DNA of 64,000 nucleotides from Ilyonectria destructans (Eukaryota; Ascomycota; Sordariomycetes; Hypocreales; Nectriaceae): contig JAHEWK010000003.1 of the NCBI GenBank assembly GCA_020740775.1, forward strand, positions 1,736,001 through 1,800,000, given 5' to 3'. This document shows, piece after piece, positions 47,184 to 58,833 of this stretch (positions are counted from its first letter, which is position 1; the number at the start of each line of letters is the position of its first letter). The position numbers and the translations under genes are program-made. A model generated the notes under the pieces. That model had not been told where the DNA came from, searched no databases, and worked only from the letters and a program-made list of their open reading frames with translations.

Positions 47184-48543
47184 ATTGGGTTTGTGGTGTT
47201 TGATAAGTTGGTTGGGGATGCTGATGGGGGTATGCCTCAAGTTGGAGTCAGAAGATAGAGAAGAACTTGTCGTTTGGATCGTGGGTGAAAACTTCAGATT
47301 GATGATGGTGATCCTTTGTTTAAATGCGTTGTCGTTGGGGCATGGTTAGGCCGTGCCGAGTCCGCGGTTTATAATCAATGCACATTAATTTGTCTTCGAA
47401 ATAATCAATGCACATTAATTTGTCTTCGAAGTTTCCTAAAGTAGCTTAGATAACGTACCCGCCTGTTGTTCTAGTGCATTTCACGTGCCAAATAGTTGAT
47501 TCTGTAGAAAGCTTACAGATTATAATCTTCGTGTCCTTACAGGCGGACGCATCCGTCTCGCTCAATAATATCAAAGTCAGAGTTCTGAGAAGCGCAATGC
47601 TTTCACGTTCATCCTACACTATACAATATATGAGAGGTAGCTTTACCCAGTCACCCCGGTACATACGTGGTGGACTTGGACCGGCGCTAATCATTGGGCG
47701 AGCACGGTTCTACCTAATCCTAGGTTAGTGAAACATTAGACTATGTCACTAAGATTTATACTTCCGAGTACGAGAAAGCGAGTACGAAGTGCTTGAGGAT
47801 AATTCGCCAAGTACTGTGATAGTGGAGTCCTAGTGCTGTGGCGGTACAAAACTCAATGGCATTTGTCCGCCGCCTATTTAGTCCGCGTTTCGGCCGTGTG
47901 TCGGCCGCTTGGAAGACTCCGAGCGCGCCTACTACAGGGCGCAGGATAGTTAAAATTTCAAATCAATTTACGTATTAAGCGACGGTCCTGCTCGTGTCAT
48001 TCCTTGAGCCAGACTGCCTAGATCCGTACTCATTAGTGCCAGTACTACTCCTAATTCGATTTCTAGTCATTATGACTCATTTTGCACACAAAGTTATTCA
48101 CACCGTGAATTATGTCCGGAACCTACCCGCCCAGGGACCGGGCATGATTCACGACCGGGCCCTGGGAATTAAGTATCTGACACTACGGAGAGAGAGGATT
48201 TGGGGTAAGACCACCCCTAGCGAGAATGGGCCTATATGGAGAGGAGGCATGATTCGGCTAGGGAGCCAATCTTGGTCTGATGTAGCGTGCAGTTCTAAGG
48301 AAGGGGGTTTTATCTAGCTGCATATAGTCAGGGTCGAGCCGGCTTCGGCTGGATCTATACATTTCCGTGCAAAGCGAGTAAGATATAAATAATCCTTTTC
48401 AATGTTACTTCATTGGTAATGTCTCTGAACCATAAGATTAAATAATACTAATATAAATGCAATCTGCTTGATAACTAGGAAACTCCTATAAAACCTATAT
48501 CACGTCTAGTAATAGTTAGCGAGCATAGTAGGTTAGGTAACTA
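47184..48543. other. Intergenic stretch with repeats
   Basis: Upstream region of the NmrA-like gene and unassigned DNA. It contains the 30-base tandem duplication at 47371-47430 and an imperfect palindrome at 48130-48168. AT-rich TA-step sequence from 48400 to 48540 resembles RIP-altered DNA. No gene recognised. Confidence 0.45.
47371..47430. repeat. Perfect 30-bp tandem duplication
   Basis: 47371-47400 and 47401-47430 are identical 30-base units (ataatcaatgcacattaatt..). They lie about 190-250 bases upstream of the NmrA-like start, so they may be in its promoter. Identity suggests a recent event. Confidence 0.95.
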
Positions 48544-48704
48544 AATCCGTGGAGGAGAAGTTTTTTTTTCCTAGCAGTATTAGATAGAGCAGCATACCGG
48601 TAGAAAATATTCAGTCGGCTGGTCTTGGCATATGAGACATGTATAGTGCGAGAAAGTATTGTTATTTATAACTTGAATTAAGTAAGGTGATGGCGGCTGC
48701 GCTA
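48544..48704 (-). pseudogene. Mutated partial copy of the alpha/beta hydrolase 5' end
   Basis: Matches 49954-50110 of the neighbouring hydrolase in the same orientation: aatccgtggaggagaag is shared exactly, then the sequences alternate identical stretches with transitions (for example ggtaccagatgggg versus agtattagatagag). Nearly all readable differences are C/T or G/A. The copied part covers the HGFPSS loop and the presumed N-terminus. It cannot encode a product. Confidence 0.8.
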
Positions 48705-49025
48705 CTACAGTTATTACCTGCGCATAATTAACCCACGAGCCTATGGCTTACCAATATCTGGAGCAAGAAAAATATCATCCCCCTCTGACTGACTGCAGCT
48801 ATAAGGTCTTCGAGACCCACTGCCAGGTTTGCATGTCTATTCTTGGATGTTTTGTGTAGTATCACTTGTACAGTTAATTGCCTCAAATTCGACTTATAGA
48901 TCAAAGACTATGATATATTAAAGACTATGATTGGATCCAATATTAGTTTTCAAGAACTTGAGTTCCACTTAGTCACCTCCAGCAGTACTAAGATTATGCT
49001 TTTGTCTCTGGCGACACGAAAAATA
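48705..49025. repeat. Dispersed repeat, copy 2
   Basis: Partner of 37186-37500 in the same orientation. Here it is fused directly to the mutated hydrolase fragment, while at copy 1 it is not, so the fusion point at about 48700-48705 is a rearrangement junction. Confidence 0.75.
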
Positions 49026-49188
49026 ATGCACATGGAAATCTCAATGCGCACAAAAAACAAGCAGTATTAAGAACACGATACAATCTTAGTATAGAGAGGG
49101 TAGAATCCCCACCAATTGTAACTGGTGACTACTTTGACATTTTAACGCTCCCATCATTCGTCTCCGTGGTGACTAGTTACTGGCCTGA

Positions 49189-50166
49189 TTACTCGAAAAC
49201 CCTAAACTTCTCAAAGAATTTCCCCATAGACTTGGCAACTGTTTCCTCATTCGTCTCAATAGCGAAATGACCCGCATCTAGCCACTGCAACTCCAATTTC
49301 TCCACGTCTTTCTTAAATGCCTCTGCACCTGGTGACACAAAAATCGCATCATTCTTTCCCCATATCGCCAGGATGGGAACCTTAGATTTGCGGAAGTAGT
49401 CCTGGAATGAGGGGTACAAGTCGATATTGTTGCGGTAGTCGTAAAGCAAGTCCAGCTGCACATCTTTATTCCCCTTCCTTTGCATGAGGGCATGGTCGAG
49501 ATGGTAGCTCTCGGGATGGATCTGATCTGGATGCTGAGATCCATTGGTGTACTGCCATTTGACTGAATCTAACTCCAAAGCAGGCCTGAGTGCATCGCGA
49601 TCCTCTGTAGATCCCGAGTCCCAGTACTTCCTAATTGGAGCCCAGAACTCCTCTCCAAACCCTTCGACGTAGGCGTTCCCGTTCTGACTAACAATAGCAG
49701 CAACCTTGTCGGGGTGCTTCAGAGCTAGGCGCAAGCCAGTTGGTGCCCCGTAGTCAAAGATATAGATGGCGAACTTCTTCAGCTCTAACGTGTGTACAAA
49801 GTCGTCAATCGCCGTGGTGAGGTTGGCGAAGTTGTAAACATAGCCTTCTGGGACGACAGTAAACCCATATCCTGGCAGGTCTGGGGCAATGACTCTGTAG
49901 CCCTGAGTGGCTAGTAGAGGTATCAAATTGCGGAATTGGTGAGAGGAGGACGGGAATCCGTGGAGGAGAAGGATCGTTCCTTTAGCGGTACCAGATGGGG
50001 CAGCATGCCGGTAGAAGATTTTCGGACCACTACTCTTTGCATACGAGACATGCATGGTGTGAGAATCCATTTTCGTTTGAACTTGGAATAAGTGACGTGA
50101 TAGCGCCTGAGAGGTAGTCGTGCTTGATGTTGTGGAAGAAGGACGAAGGTGATGAGTATCTACCAC
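49189..50166 (-). CDS. Alpha/beta hydrolase, epoxide hydrolase/haloalkane dehalogenase-like
   Basis: A single minus-strand exon gives up to 325 residues. A TATA-like aatataaag lies only about 25-35 bases upstream of the first ATG, so the second ATG at 50070 (MDSHTMHVSYAK, 293 residues) may be the real start. The fold is marked by ILLLHGFPSSSHQFRNLIP (oxyanion loop), VIAPDLPGYGFT, and the nucleophile elbow FDYGAPTGLRLAL, with Asp in place of Ser. The triad is completed by an acid in WGKNDAIF and His in DAGHFAIE. An Asp nucleophile with this context fits epoxide hydrolases and dehalogenase-like enzymes rather than esterases. The substrate is unknown. A RIP-like damaged copy of the 5' end lies 0.5 kb beyond its 3' end. 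Confidence 0.88.
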   Translation of the reverse strand: MVDTHHLRPSSTTSSTTTSQALSRHLFQVQTKMDSHTMHVSYAKSSGPKIFYRHAAPSGTAKGTILLLHGFPSSSHQFRNLIPLLATQGYRVIAPDLPGYGFTVVPEGYVYNFANLTTAIDDFVHTLELKKFAIYIFDYGAPTGLRLALKHPDKVAAIVSQNGNAYVEGFGEEFWAPIRKYWDSGSTEDRDALRPALELDSVKWQYTNGSQHPDQIHPESYHLDHALMQRKGNKDVQLDLLYDYRNNIDLYPSFQDYFRKSKVPILAIWGKNDAIFVSPGAEAFKKDVEKLELQWLDAGHFAIETNEETVAKSMGKFFEKFRVFE

Positions 50167-51156
50167 AGTCGTCGAAGTGCGACAGGTTTAGACTTTATAT
50201 TCCTGTTCCCACCTTCTATCTTATACATGACTTTGAACTGTAGGTGTATTGTTACAGAAAAGATTCCAGTATTATTGCGCGATTGCGCGATTGCGGTGCT
50301 TGATTGCTCATCTACGCCTTTATAATGTCATTGATGTGGAATCTTGGTCTCATCGCGCGTCTAATTTGTCATCATTGAACCAAGCGAGCTGACCGTCAGA
50401 CAAAAAGTGTGGACAAATTTGGTTAGCAACACTCTTTGGTGCATACTCTCATCAGTATGACTGCACTATGACGACGAACGATGAGCTACCCCATATCTCA
50501 AATCTCACAAACATGTGACGAGCCCAAGGCAACTTTCGTGCGAACTTCAATGAGGGTATAAAATACCTAGTCCCGACATTTTGATGGGTATTATCCCCGG
50601 CAGGGTACTTGCTTATCCCTGTACATAATACCTACCTCAGGGCATATATGGCTCTGGGGCTGACAAGTGGCCTGAAGAAATAGTCCCTCGGATATCAACA
50701 CTCCAACGAGTTAGATGGATCGAGTACAATTTCTGGCGTATTCCATGACCTAGCAATCAATAGACATGTGGAAGGGTGTGTGATCGTACAGATAGAATTG
50801 TGGGGGGCCAGACTTGCCAGCGGCATGGCTTCGCCTAGCGCCCACTGATTGCAACGGAATTGGGGAAGGACTAACGGGAGGAGATTGCTGTTTACGGGTC
50901 ATATGGCTGCGCCTTCAACAGTGGTGAGAATCCAGGGGTATATACGAGAATATCCCAAGAAGGTTCAAGCGAAGGAGCTTGATCCCGGGTTTCGTCGCTG
51001 ACGAGGCGAGCATGCGGAGTACACGTGGCGCCTGCTGCCTATTTCCTTATTGCAATGCCGTCTCACGACAATAATCATAAAAAATGCCTGACTGTCTTCA
51101 AATTACCGTTCACAATTGAAATCGAACCCTCCTATTCATAACGAGACTCAATAACG
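50167..51156. other. Divergent promoter region
   Basis: Upstream DNA of the hydrolase (minus) and the SUKH gene (plus). It includes a short direct repeat gattgcgcgattgcgcgattgcg at about 50274-50296. No gene recognised. Confidence 0.45.
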
Positions 51157-52587
51157 ATGGCGTTCAAAAAGTTCGACGCAGACGCCATCCTCACCGATCG
51201 ATCACTCCCAGATGTTTATCGCTCACTTTTCGCATTGGCCCAGGAGTTCGCTATCCTGGGCCACATCGAAACAGCCAAAACCATGATATCTCTTCTCCTC
51301 TCAGAATACACCTCCGATTGGCAGCGCCGCCAGATCCGATACCTGAGACTTGCCTTTGCGGAGGCAAACCAGTGGCCAGAGGAAATATCCTCAGACGAGA
51401 GAACCGAGGAAGCGCTGAACAAGATCGAACCGCAGATGCCACCAAATGTCAACTATGAAGCCCTAGATTCTCAGAATGATGCTGCCAAGTTGGAGACGTT
51501 GTTGAAGCATGCCGACGGTGAAGATGCGACCACAGGTGGTGGGGCGATGCAGCGCAGCAGTACACTTGCAGATGCCTTGGTAGTCGCCATACGAATCGCA
51601 TCAGAACATGCTTCCTCTTTGGAAGGAATTGAAAACCACGAAAAGGTTCAGGAGGTTCTAGGCCACATCTCGAAAAGACTATCCGCAAATCAGCAGATTC
51701 AATACCTCACCGAGCGCCGAAGCATCTGGCCTCTTCTTTTATCCGGGGCGTTGTCTCGAAGCATCCCGGTTGACACGAACAAAGTCAACGCCCTCGCTAA
51801 AGATGTCATCGACACATTCACCGAGCGTCTCAAGAATGGCCGAAAAGCACATCCCGTTGAAACTAAATCGATCAAAGAGCTTCTGATCGAACTAGAGCGC
51901 AACACTGTGGCAAATGTTGAAAGAGACGCTCTCGAGTTTGGCGGGGAAGTTCCCGAATCCCTTTTCATTTTTCCACCAGCCACAGACGGCCAAGTGTCGG
52001 CTCTTGAGCACAAGCTCAATACCAAGTTGCCAAACGACTACAAGGAATTTCTCAAACTCAGTAACGGATTCGGTCGCACATGGAACGGGTATTACCTCGA
52101 CCCTCCTCTAGATGGGGTTGACGACATTGACTGGGCAGATGTATATACTGAAGATGCGCCCATTGCGTTGCATGAGACTCCAACTGGAAATTTTGACCTA
52201 GATCTGTCCGAAGAGGGTGAATGGCCAATCTACGAGAAAGCTCTACAGCTTGGAACGGAGGACATATTTGATTACTGGTTCCTCCCTCCACAAGAAACCA
52301 AAAAGGCGCTCGAAGCCTACAGGGAAGTATTGAAGACTCCGGAGGTATCAGAGGAGAAAAAGACTCAAACGATAAAGCTGATAACCTCGAAATATCGCAG
52401 TTGGGAGGCATTTGAGAAGCTAGAATGGGTCGTGGTAGAGATGAGCCATGGCGAAGACACGTCTTGTGGTAGCTTTACTCAGTTCCTGCAGGAAAAGGTG
52501 AACAGATCCGCGAAAGGAATGTGGCAAGGAGAAGGTGAGATTGAGGAAGGCTGTTTTTCTTACAGCTGCAAGCCTAGTGGTAACTAA
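51157..52587 (+). CDS. SMI1/KNR4 (SUKH) domain protein
   Basis: A single exon encodes 476 residues. The N-terminal part (about 1-240) is helical and acidic, with SLFALAQEFAILGHIETAKTMI resembling a TPR-like hairpin. The C-terminal part (about 265-400) matches a SUKH/SMI1-KNR4 domain: ATDGQVSALEHKLNTKLPNDYKEFLKLSNGFGRTWNG, where an Lx-LP-xD-YK-x-FL-x-xNG core is the family hallmark. SMI1/KNR4 of yeast regulates cell-wall glucan synthesis and signalling, while bacterial SUKH proteins are immunity proteins. The joint helical plus SUKH layout recurs in fungal proteins of unknown role. No signal peptide or membrane segment is present. The final NG-GN stretch ends in a Cys pair region. Confidence 0.82.
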   Translation: MAFKKFDADAILTDRSLPDVYRSLFALAQEFAILGHIETAKTMISLLLSEYTSDWQRRQIRYLRLAFAEANQWPEEISSDERTEEALNKIEPQMPPNVNYEALDSQNDAAKLETLLKHADGEDATTGGGAMQRSSTLADALVVAIRIASEHASSLEGIENHEKVQEVLGHISKRLSANQQIQYLTERRSIWPLLLSGALSRSIPVDTNKVNALAKDVIDTFTERLKNGRKAHPVETKSIKELLIELERNTVANVERDALEFGGEVPESLFIFPPATDGQVSALEHKLNTKLPNDYKEFLKLSNGFGRTWNGYYLDPPLDGVDDIDWADVYTEDAPIALHETPTGNFDLDLSEEGEWPIYEKALQLGTEDIFDYWFLPPQETKKALEAYREVLKTPEVSEEKKTQTIKLITSKYRSWEAFEKLEWVVVEMSHGEDTSCGSFTQFLQEKVNRSAKGMWQGEGEIEEGCFSYSCKPSGN

Positions 52588-53526
52588 GGAATTAAATGGC
52601 ATTTTTATTGAGGCAGACTCACAAGGGCCCGAATACCATGTCGTGGCGATATGAACTACAGCGTGATGCGATGTCTTGGGCGGCCTTGGCCTAAAATACA
52701 CATTTCCCCCGCTTCCGCACATCCATGCCAAAAGAAAATTCACGAATCTTCGTCAGGCAGCCAAGAGGCGGCGTGTATATATCACGGATATTGTTCGCGG
52801 CTGTTTGGACCAGGGCGTCACGCCCCGAATGGATTGTAAGTAAAATCTACTAGAGTTTTGTCAGTCATTAGAGTCTATACGAAGGTATAGAGGTGATGGT
52901 ATCGGCGCTGACTGATTGCAACTCAAATACGGTAATGGATAGGAGTTGCGTGTGGTCTTTCCAGTCCCTCTCTCCAGGATAGGCAGGGTGGTCATGGACA
53001 TGATCTATTCATCGAACATGTGAAGTTGAGAACGATCCATTCTTATCAAGGTCGTCATTTTCGGTGGTATAAGGTGTGTGAATATATATCCAGCCCAGCC
53101 ATACTTCTTTGCAGACATAATTCCCTGTACGCAAGCATTCGCGCCCGACGAGGGAGTACAGTAGCATCCAAACATATGCCCACCCCGAACTCAATCTCGA
53201 CTGCTAAGTTCCACCTACTGCGAGAGAATACGACACACTTATTCTACCCTTAGAGGAAAAATTAATTTGAGCAACTTTACTAGCAAAAGACCCGAGTTAT
53301 GGCCTTCAAGGGAAGTGATTGATCATGTCTCAGGGGTTGGCTTGGCGCGCTGCCTGCAATTTCAGGCAGAATGCTGAAGCATCCACAAAGGCCCCGACCA
53401 TCGGCGGCCACAATCAATCTTCAACGTCCAACTCTCACTTCATGACTTTACGCTCGCCAGGAAATCTGGAGGACTAAGCTCCTAGCTCATATCTTGAACT
53501 TTCCAAATCCGGCCGACTCTCACTCC
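52588..53526. other. Intergenic stretch, no supported gene
   Basis: Separates the SUKH gene from the next gene on the same strand. Only short frames. The last part is the presumed promoter of the gene at 53527. Confidence 0.5.
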
Positions 53527-55934
53527 ATGGCTGCGTGTCTGTGCAGCAACATCAGCCACCTGGCGAAAGATTTTGACGATGCCAAGGCCAAAGATCTTAC
53601 TCCTGAACTGAACCGGCATCTGGCAGCAATTCGATCAATACTCGCCAAGTCGAAACCATTTGCCCGCGATGTCCAGTATCACATCGCGCCAAATAATCAC
53701 CGGGCGATGAAGGTCCTCTCCATCCAATCCGTCGACATGACGAGAGTGAATCAAGTCTGCGAGAGGTTCAAGAATGATCTGAACGGGTTCTGGACTCCAT
53801 CTGACGATGTGGTTCACGCAGAACTACGTCGGAGACTGGTTTGTATTATCGTATTTCTCAGATCAATACTAGATCCGGAAGCCTTGATTCCACCTCACAT
53901 TGCTCGGTTCGTTCAAGGACAAAAACATTCCGAGCTTCGTTATGCCGGCAAGAAATACCTTAAAATAGCTCGCAAGCTGGGCTGTATCGGATCAGTCTTC
54001 TGCCTTCCTCTGGACATCCCTTCATCAACGTTAGTCGTCTTCCCAGTTCCACCACCAAATTCTCACCGGACTAGGTATGAGAGATACGTCAATATGGACG
54101 ATGAAGAGGTTTTCTCTCACCTGACTACCGTATGCCCCGCGGGTCAAGGATATAACGAATACCTGAAACGCCTGATTTCAAGCCAAGTTAATGGTAGTTC
54201 TTCTCTCATTCTACTTTGTTATCTTGTGTTCCTATCGCTAATAGTCTCAAGATTATTCGTTAACACTATCGTATCACAATCTATTTCTCGAGTATGGTGA
54301 TGTCCTCCCAGACTCAGACCAGCTGATGTTGCTGCTCCACGCTCTCGGTGGCTTAGAAGTCCCCACAATTCTCTTCAAAAATATACGTTTTCCCCAAAGG
54401 CGCTGGAATCTCGAAGGTGAAATCCAAAGCATGGACGCAAAGGAGTTTGGTCTTCCTCCTGAGCTCATAAGCCACTTGTCGGACGATAGTCGTCTCGCCC
54501 AGGCTGCCGCGTGTCCAGCTATTCTTCAAACTCTCCATGAGGACGGCACAATCACTTGGTCTCTTCGACCAGAGGCAATGAGGTTGTTTTCCGTCACTTT
54601 GCTTCCCCAGACAGCAGAGCATTTGGCCATTCTGGTACTGAGATTGATATGTTTTGTCTGCCCTCCTTGTTTTGAAGGCAACATCAGTTGGTATGGCATA
54701 TTCTCACCAAAGTGTAACTTGCTGCTTACAATAAACTTACAGGTCCTCGCAATTGAAAAAGTATATTTGGCCATTACTAGACAAAGCATCGGAAGGAAAG
54801 AAGATACCCCCGTCTCTCAAAAGTTATGTTATTGAGGCCTTGTTGTACTTCTCTGAAAGAGATGCATTCGCTATTCGTCGCCTCGCCGTTGAAAAAGCTA
54901 GGGCTCTTCTTCGCAAATCGATGCCCTACTCCCTCCATGCTTCGGTGGCACTGTTTCAGAGCATTCTTTGCCGCCTCGATGGAAACCTCACCAAGTCGGA
55001 CACCAAGATACGAGAGTTTCTCTGCAAATCTATGGACCCTATTACTCGCAACGATCATGCCCTCACTGGAAGGCTTCACATCTCCCAGATTGAGAACAAG
55101 ATCCAGCGCTGTGATGACGACGTCGCCTCTTGCATCCTTAGCTGGCGAGGTGAGCACCCATTGTCAACTCTTGAAATCGAAGTCACGCGTCGGCTCCAAA
55201 GTACGGCGGCAAAGTTCTTTCAGTCGATAGGGGACTTTCAAACGGCACGGGCTTCCCTAGAACAGTACTTGTATCTGAGCCCAGCAGAACCAATACGAGT
55301 GACTACACGCCGTCTTATCATTGGGAGACTCGCGGACATATACTCTGAGCTACAAGACTACGGGAAGGCCATGGAAATCCTTCAGCCAGAGTTGTGCAAT
55401 TTATCAGACGCAGAAAAGAAAGGCCGTCCCGTGAGACGCCTATTATTGGCATCAGTGGAGGCCAACATTGGACTAGGCAGGCAGGATATTGCAGAATCAA
55501 TACTCCAAGAGCTAGTTGATGTTGAGCCGCCTGGACTTGACGACATTACCGACCAGTTACTACACATGCGCAGGCTCATAGCTGCAGCGCGCACAGTCCA
55601 TGAGCGACTTGAATTCGCCGAGGCCTTAGAACGGTGGAAGTTTGCTTTGGGGGAGATTGACCAGCTTGCGACATTCAAATCCAGGTATTCTTTCACCGCG
55701 GCCATCATTTATTTGTCCATGGCTCATGCTCAACTACACATCGGCGATAGTGAGGGCGGTAGGCAGTCGTGGACCATTGCTGCAGAGATATTCAGGAGTG
55801 AGAAGTGTCAGTACTGGATCCCAGTTGCCGCTACTGCATGGCTACGGAAGATTGTCAGCGCGATATATCAGTTACAGGGCTGGCCATTTAGGATGATGCT
55901 GCCAGGCAGAAAGCCGGACGTCACATGGCCATGA
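53527..55934 (+). CDS. Unknown protein with helical (TPR-like) C-terminal repeats
   Basis: Three exons, join(53527..54186, 54245..54690, 54743..55934), give 765 residues. I use the ATG at 53527 (MAACLCSNISHLAK); the frame extends to a non-ATG codon further up. Intron 1 (58 bases, gttaat..ctaatag) and intron 2 (52 bases, gtatgg..ttacag) restore one frame through YHNLFLEYGDVLPDSDQLML and SWSSQLKKYIWPLLDKA. The C-terminal half reads like repeated helical hairpins (FQSIGDFQTARASLEQYLYLSPAEP, IYSELQDYGKAMEIL, GRQDIAESILQELVDV), consistent with TPR-like units. No catalytic motif, signal peptide or membrane span is seen. An alternative reading of the last 30 codons continues past the stop in another frame (HMAMRMLRLCARNY), so a small terminal intron is possible. 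Function unknown. Confidence 0.72.
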
Positions 55935-57085
55935 GAATGTTGCGACTTTGTGCTCGCAATTACTTACCATTCCATGAGGGGAAAACAAGACAGCAATGCC
56001 ACTTGTGAATTCTCACTAATCTAAATATCGAATGGAGACATGTATCGGTGTTGAATTGAAGGTGAATGATACTCTCCCGGTGATGCGGAAAGTCAAATTG
56101 AGTCACTTGGAAGAGATGAAGAGGTCAGGGTTGACCTTGGAGGCAAATGAGGATATTTCTCAATTTTCCTAAAGAGTAACCGAAATAGTAGTCCCTGGTC
56201 CCCAGCTGCATGCACAGTCAAGTCACGCTTCGACGCACTTAAAACCACATGCATCCCCAGGAGGGAATCTACTAAATGAGACCACATGCCATACCAAGAC
56301 ACCCAGAATCCACTGCCAAGCTGCACACGCCGAGCAATAGACCCCCACGATCCGGCAATCTCATCTCGAGAGCGGTGTCTTTGCTCACAGTGAGGAACAC
56401 GTGCTAGACATTCCCTGCCAACCCTGAAAACTAGCGGCTCGGCGACGCATCAAGGGCGGAGCTATGGGGTGGAGATGGGTCGTGCTAACAAGGACCCGTC
56501 CTGGCATATTTCTCACCGTGAGGAATCAGCTCCGGGAGACCCCTCCACGACAGGGGTCAATCACACACATAACTCTCACTGTGAGAGAAACTGGCCTCCA
56601 AAACCCTCGCAGACAGGGAACTGTTGCCACTTCTTCCACGCGGAGGGCGACGCTTGCACAGTACTTACCCTATACACCGATATCAAGGAAAGTCACGTTA
56701 AGTCTGTCTACTTATGGCTGTGGTGTATTGACGCCATTAAATTGTAACTACAGTATCCTTAAAGTCTTTATTCTGCATTAAAAGCAAGAATATGAACATT
56801 AAACGTGGATAGCTTCAACTAGAAGTCGTGGTAAGCTCCTGCAATGCATGGTTGGATGTCGCACAGGCAACGCTAGGCTCTGATCTGCAGACATGGCCTA
56901 TTCAAGACCCGACAAGTCAATGCATCCTTAATCGATAGACACCATGAAACAATTTCAACAGGGTAAGATGGGTATTATAGTACTTTGCTACGTATTCTGT
57001 ACATTTGACATGCCGCTTCCAACACTACCCAAACAGGAACCTTACAATGCATGTCTAAATATTGGTTGTTGTCCATCGCACTTGA
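55935..57085. other. Convergent spacer, no supported gene
   Basis: Lies between the 3' ends of the TPR-like gene (plus) and the first MFS gene (minus). Frames at 56464-56781 are short and unrecognised. Nothing else seen. Confidence 0.45.
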
Positions 57086-58833
57086 TCAATGAAACATATC
57101 AACATCCTTGATCCAGAGAAGAAGTACCCAATTTACCATGGCAACAATTGCCATTCCCCACAACGGCATTCCAACATAGTTGTGCTCCAATCCCCAGCCG
57201 AGAACTGAACCGCCGATAGTCGGCCCCATGATACGAGCAGCGCTGGAGGTGCTTGAAGCAAATCCATGAACTGTGCCGAGCAGTGTAGGAGATGGTGCTG
57301 ACTCGTTCACCAAAATCATTGTTGCTGGCCCACAAAAGACTCGAGAAATAACATGGATCGACAGAACAACTGTGAGGCATGACCAAACGACGGCAGCCTT
57401 TGTTGGAAGCAGAACAAGGTACGGCAACACGAAATATGCCACAATGCTGAGGGGGAGGAAAGCACGGTAAGACGCGAGAACTCCGAGCCGATCGTTGATT
57501 CGGGGATAGACAAACAGCTGCAGAGGGATTCCAACAGTGCCGATAATCGTATTCGCGAAGCCGATCTTCTGGCTAGAAAGCCCAAGTCCACCAGTGAAGC
57601 GGAATGGCAAGCTGGCGTTCGAGTTGTCTGCTCTTGGTGTTGGCAGGAGGACGAAGAACACGGAATTGAATGCCGAGACGTGGAGAGACTGCAAGAACGA
57701 TTGAAGCAGTGTGATGCACACATTCCTCGTAAATATCGATCTGAATGCTGGCCGCTCCTTGATTGGGTCTCTTTGGGGTTGCGTCTGTTCGGCTTCGTCA
57801 TCCGTTGGAACTGAGATGGCCGCATCATCGTCAAGCTCGTTCTGAAGTGGGTCGTAGGAATAATCGGATACGCGCTTCCTCAGTATTTTCTGCGTGAGCA
57901 TTTTACCAAGTTGTCGGCCACGGTCTGGCTTGTGCCGCAATACCGGATGTGTTTCGTCAAGTCCTAGGATAATACCGAGGGCTGCGGTGATTAAGATTAG
58001 AGCAGAGAACAAGTTGGGGAGCGCATAGGGAAATTTGGCCATCCATTGTACGCCGTCTTTGCCGCCAAAGAAAGATCCAGGTCCGAAAATGCCAGGGAGC
58101 GATGTAATAGGCTCTGCGAGGAAGCCACTCAGGAGCGGTCCGATGATGGCACCGACGTTGAAGCACATTGGCAGGAGGAGAAAGGCGCGGGATTGATATC
58201 TTCGAGGATCAGCATGTAGTTTTACCACGGAAAATGCGATGCGCCATACCGTTTATCGAGAATGACCTCTGACACCATGGTTCTAAGCACACCGATGTTG
58301 CCATTGAGCGCACCAGCCAGAAACCGGAAGAAGAAGACAAAGTAGATGGAAGTCGAGAATCCCATGCCAATTGCAGACATCGTCGTGCCTACGAGGCCAA
58401 TGAGCAAGACGCGCTTCCGGCCAAAGAGAGGACTGTCGGCGGCGTGCCCCCACCACATGGACGTGAGGCACTGCGCAGCCGCAAAGACAGCAGTGAGATA
58501 GCCAGCGCGCTTGGCGATTTCCGAGTCGTTCAGTGCTGGATCGAGCCACCTCAGCTGATAGAAGAGGTACGATGTAAGCGACCGTTCGCTCAATGGTTCG
58601 GCCAATCGTGCAAAGACCATGATGGCCAACTGGCCCTTCCGAGGTATGGATGCCCAGGACACAGGCTGTGGCTTTGGGGCTTCAACGTCAGAGTCCACCA
58701 TTGAGTCCCTCGCGATCACCAACTCTCCATTCTGGGAGATTTTGGGTTGTTCCGAGAGAAGAGGCGTCTCTTCGCTCGACGACGAAGCCGACGACGATGG
58801 CTTGTCAACCACGCGACGCGACGACGAACCCAT
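57086..58833 (-). CDS. MFS transporter, multidrug/ZIFL1-like
   Basis: Minus-strand exons complement(join(57086..58199, 58250..58833)) give 565 residues. The 50-base intron lies after the fourth or fifth helix (LDKR-YQSRAFLLLPM). A Ser-rich acidic cytosolic N-terminus leads to helix 1 (QLAIMVFARLAEPLSERSLTSYLFYQL). The MFS signature between helices 2 and 3 is WWGHAADSPLFGRKRVLLIGLVGT (G-x-x-x-D-x-x-GRK). NIGVLRTMVSEV is helix 5-like. There is a long central cytosolic loop with acidic residues (about 290-330) and 12 helices overall. This is the fungal multidrug/ZIFL1-like proton antiporter type. The substrate is unknown. It is divergent from another MFS gene with about 840 bases between the starts. 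Confidence 0.92.
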
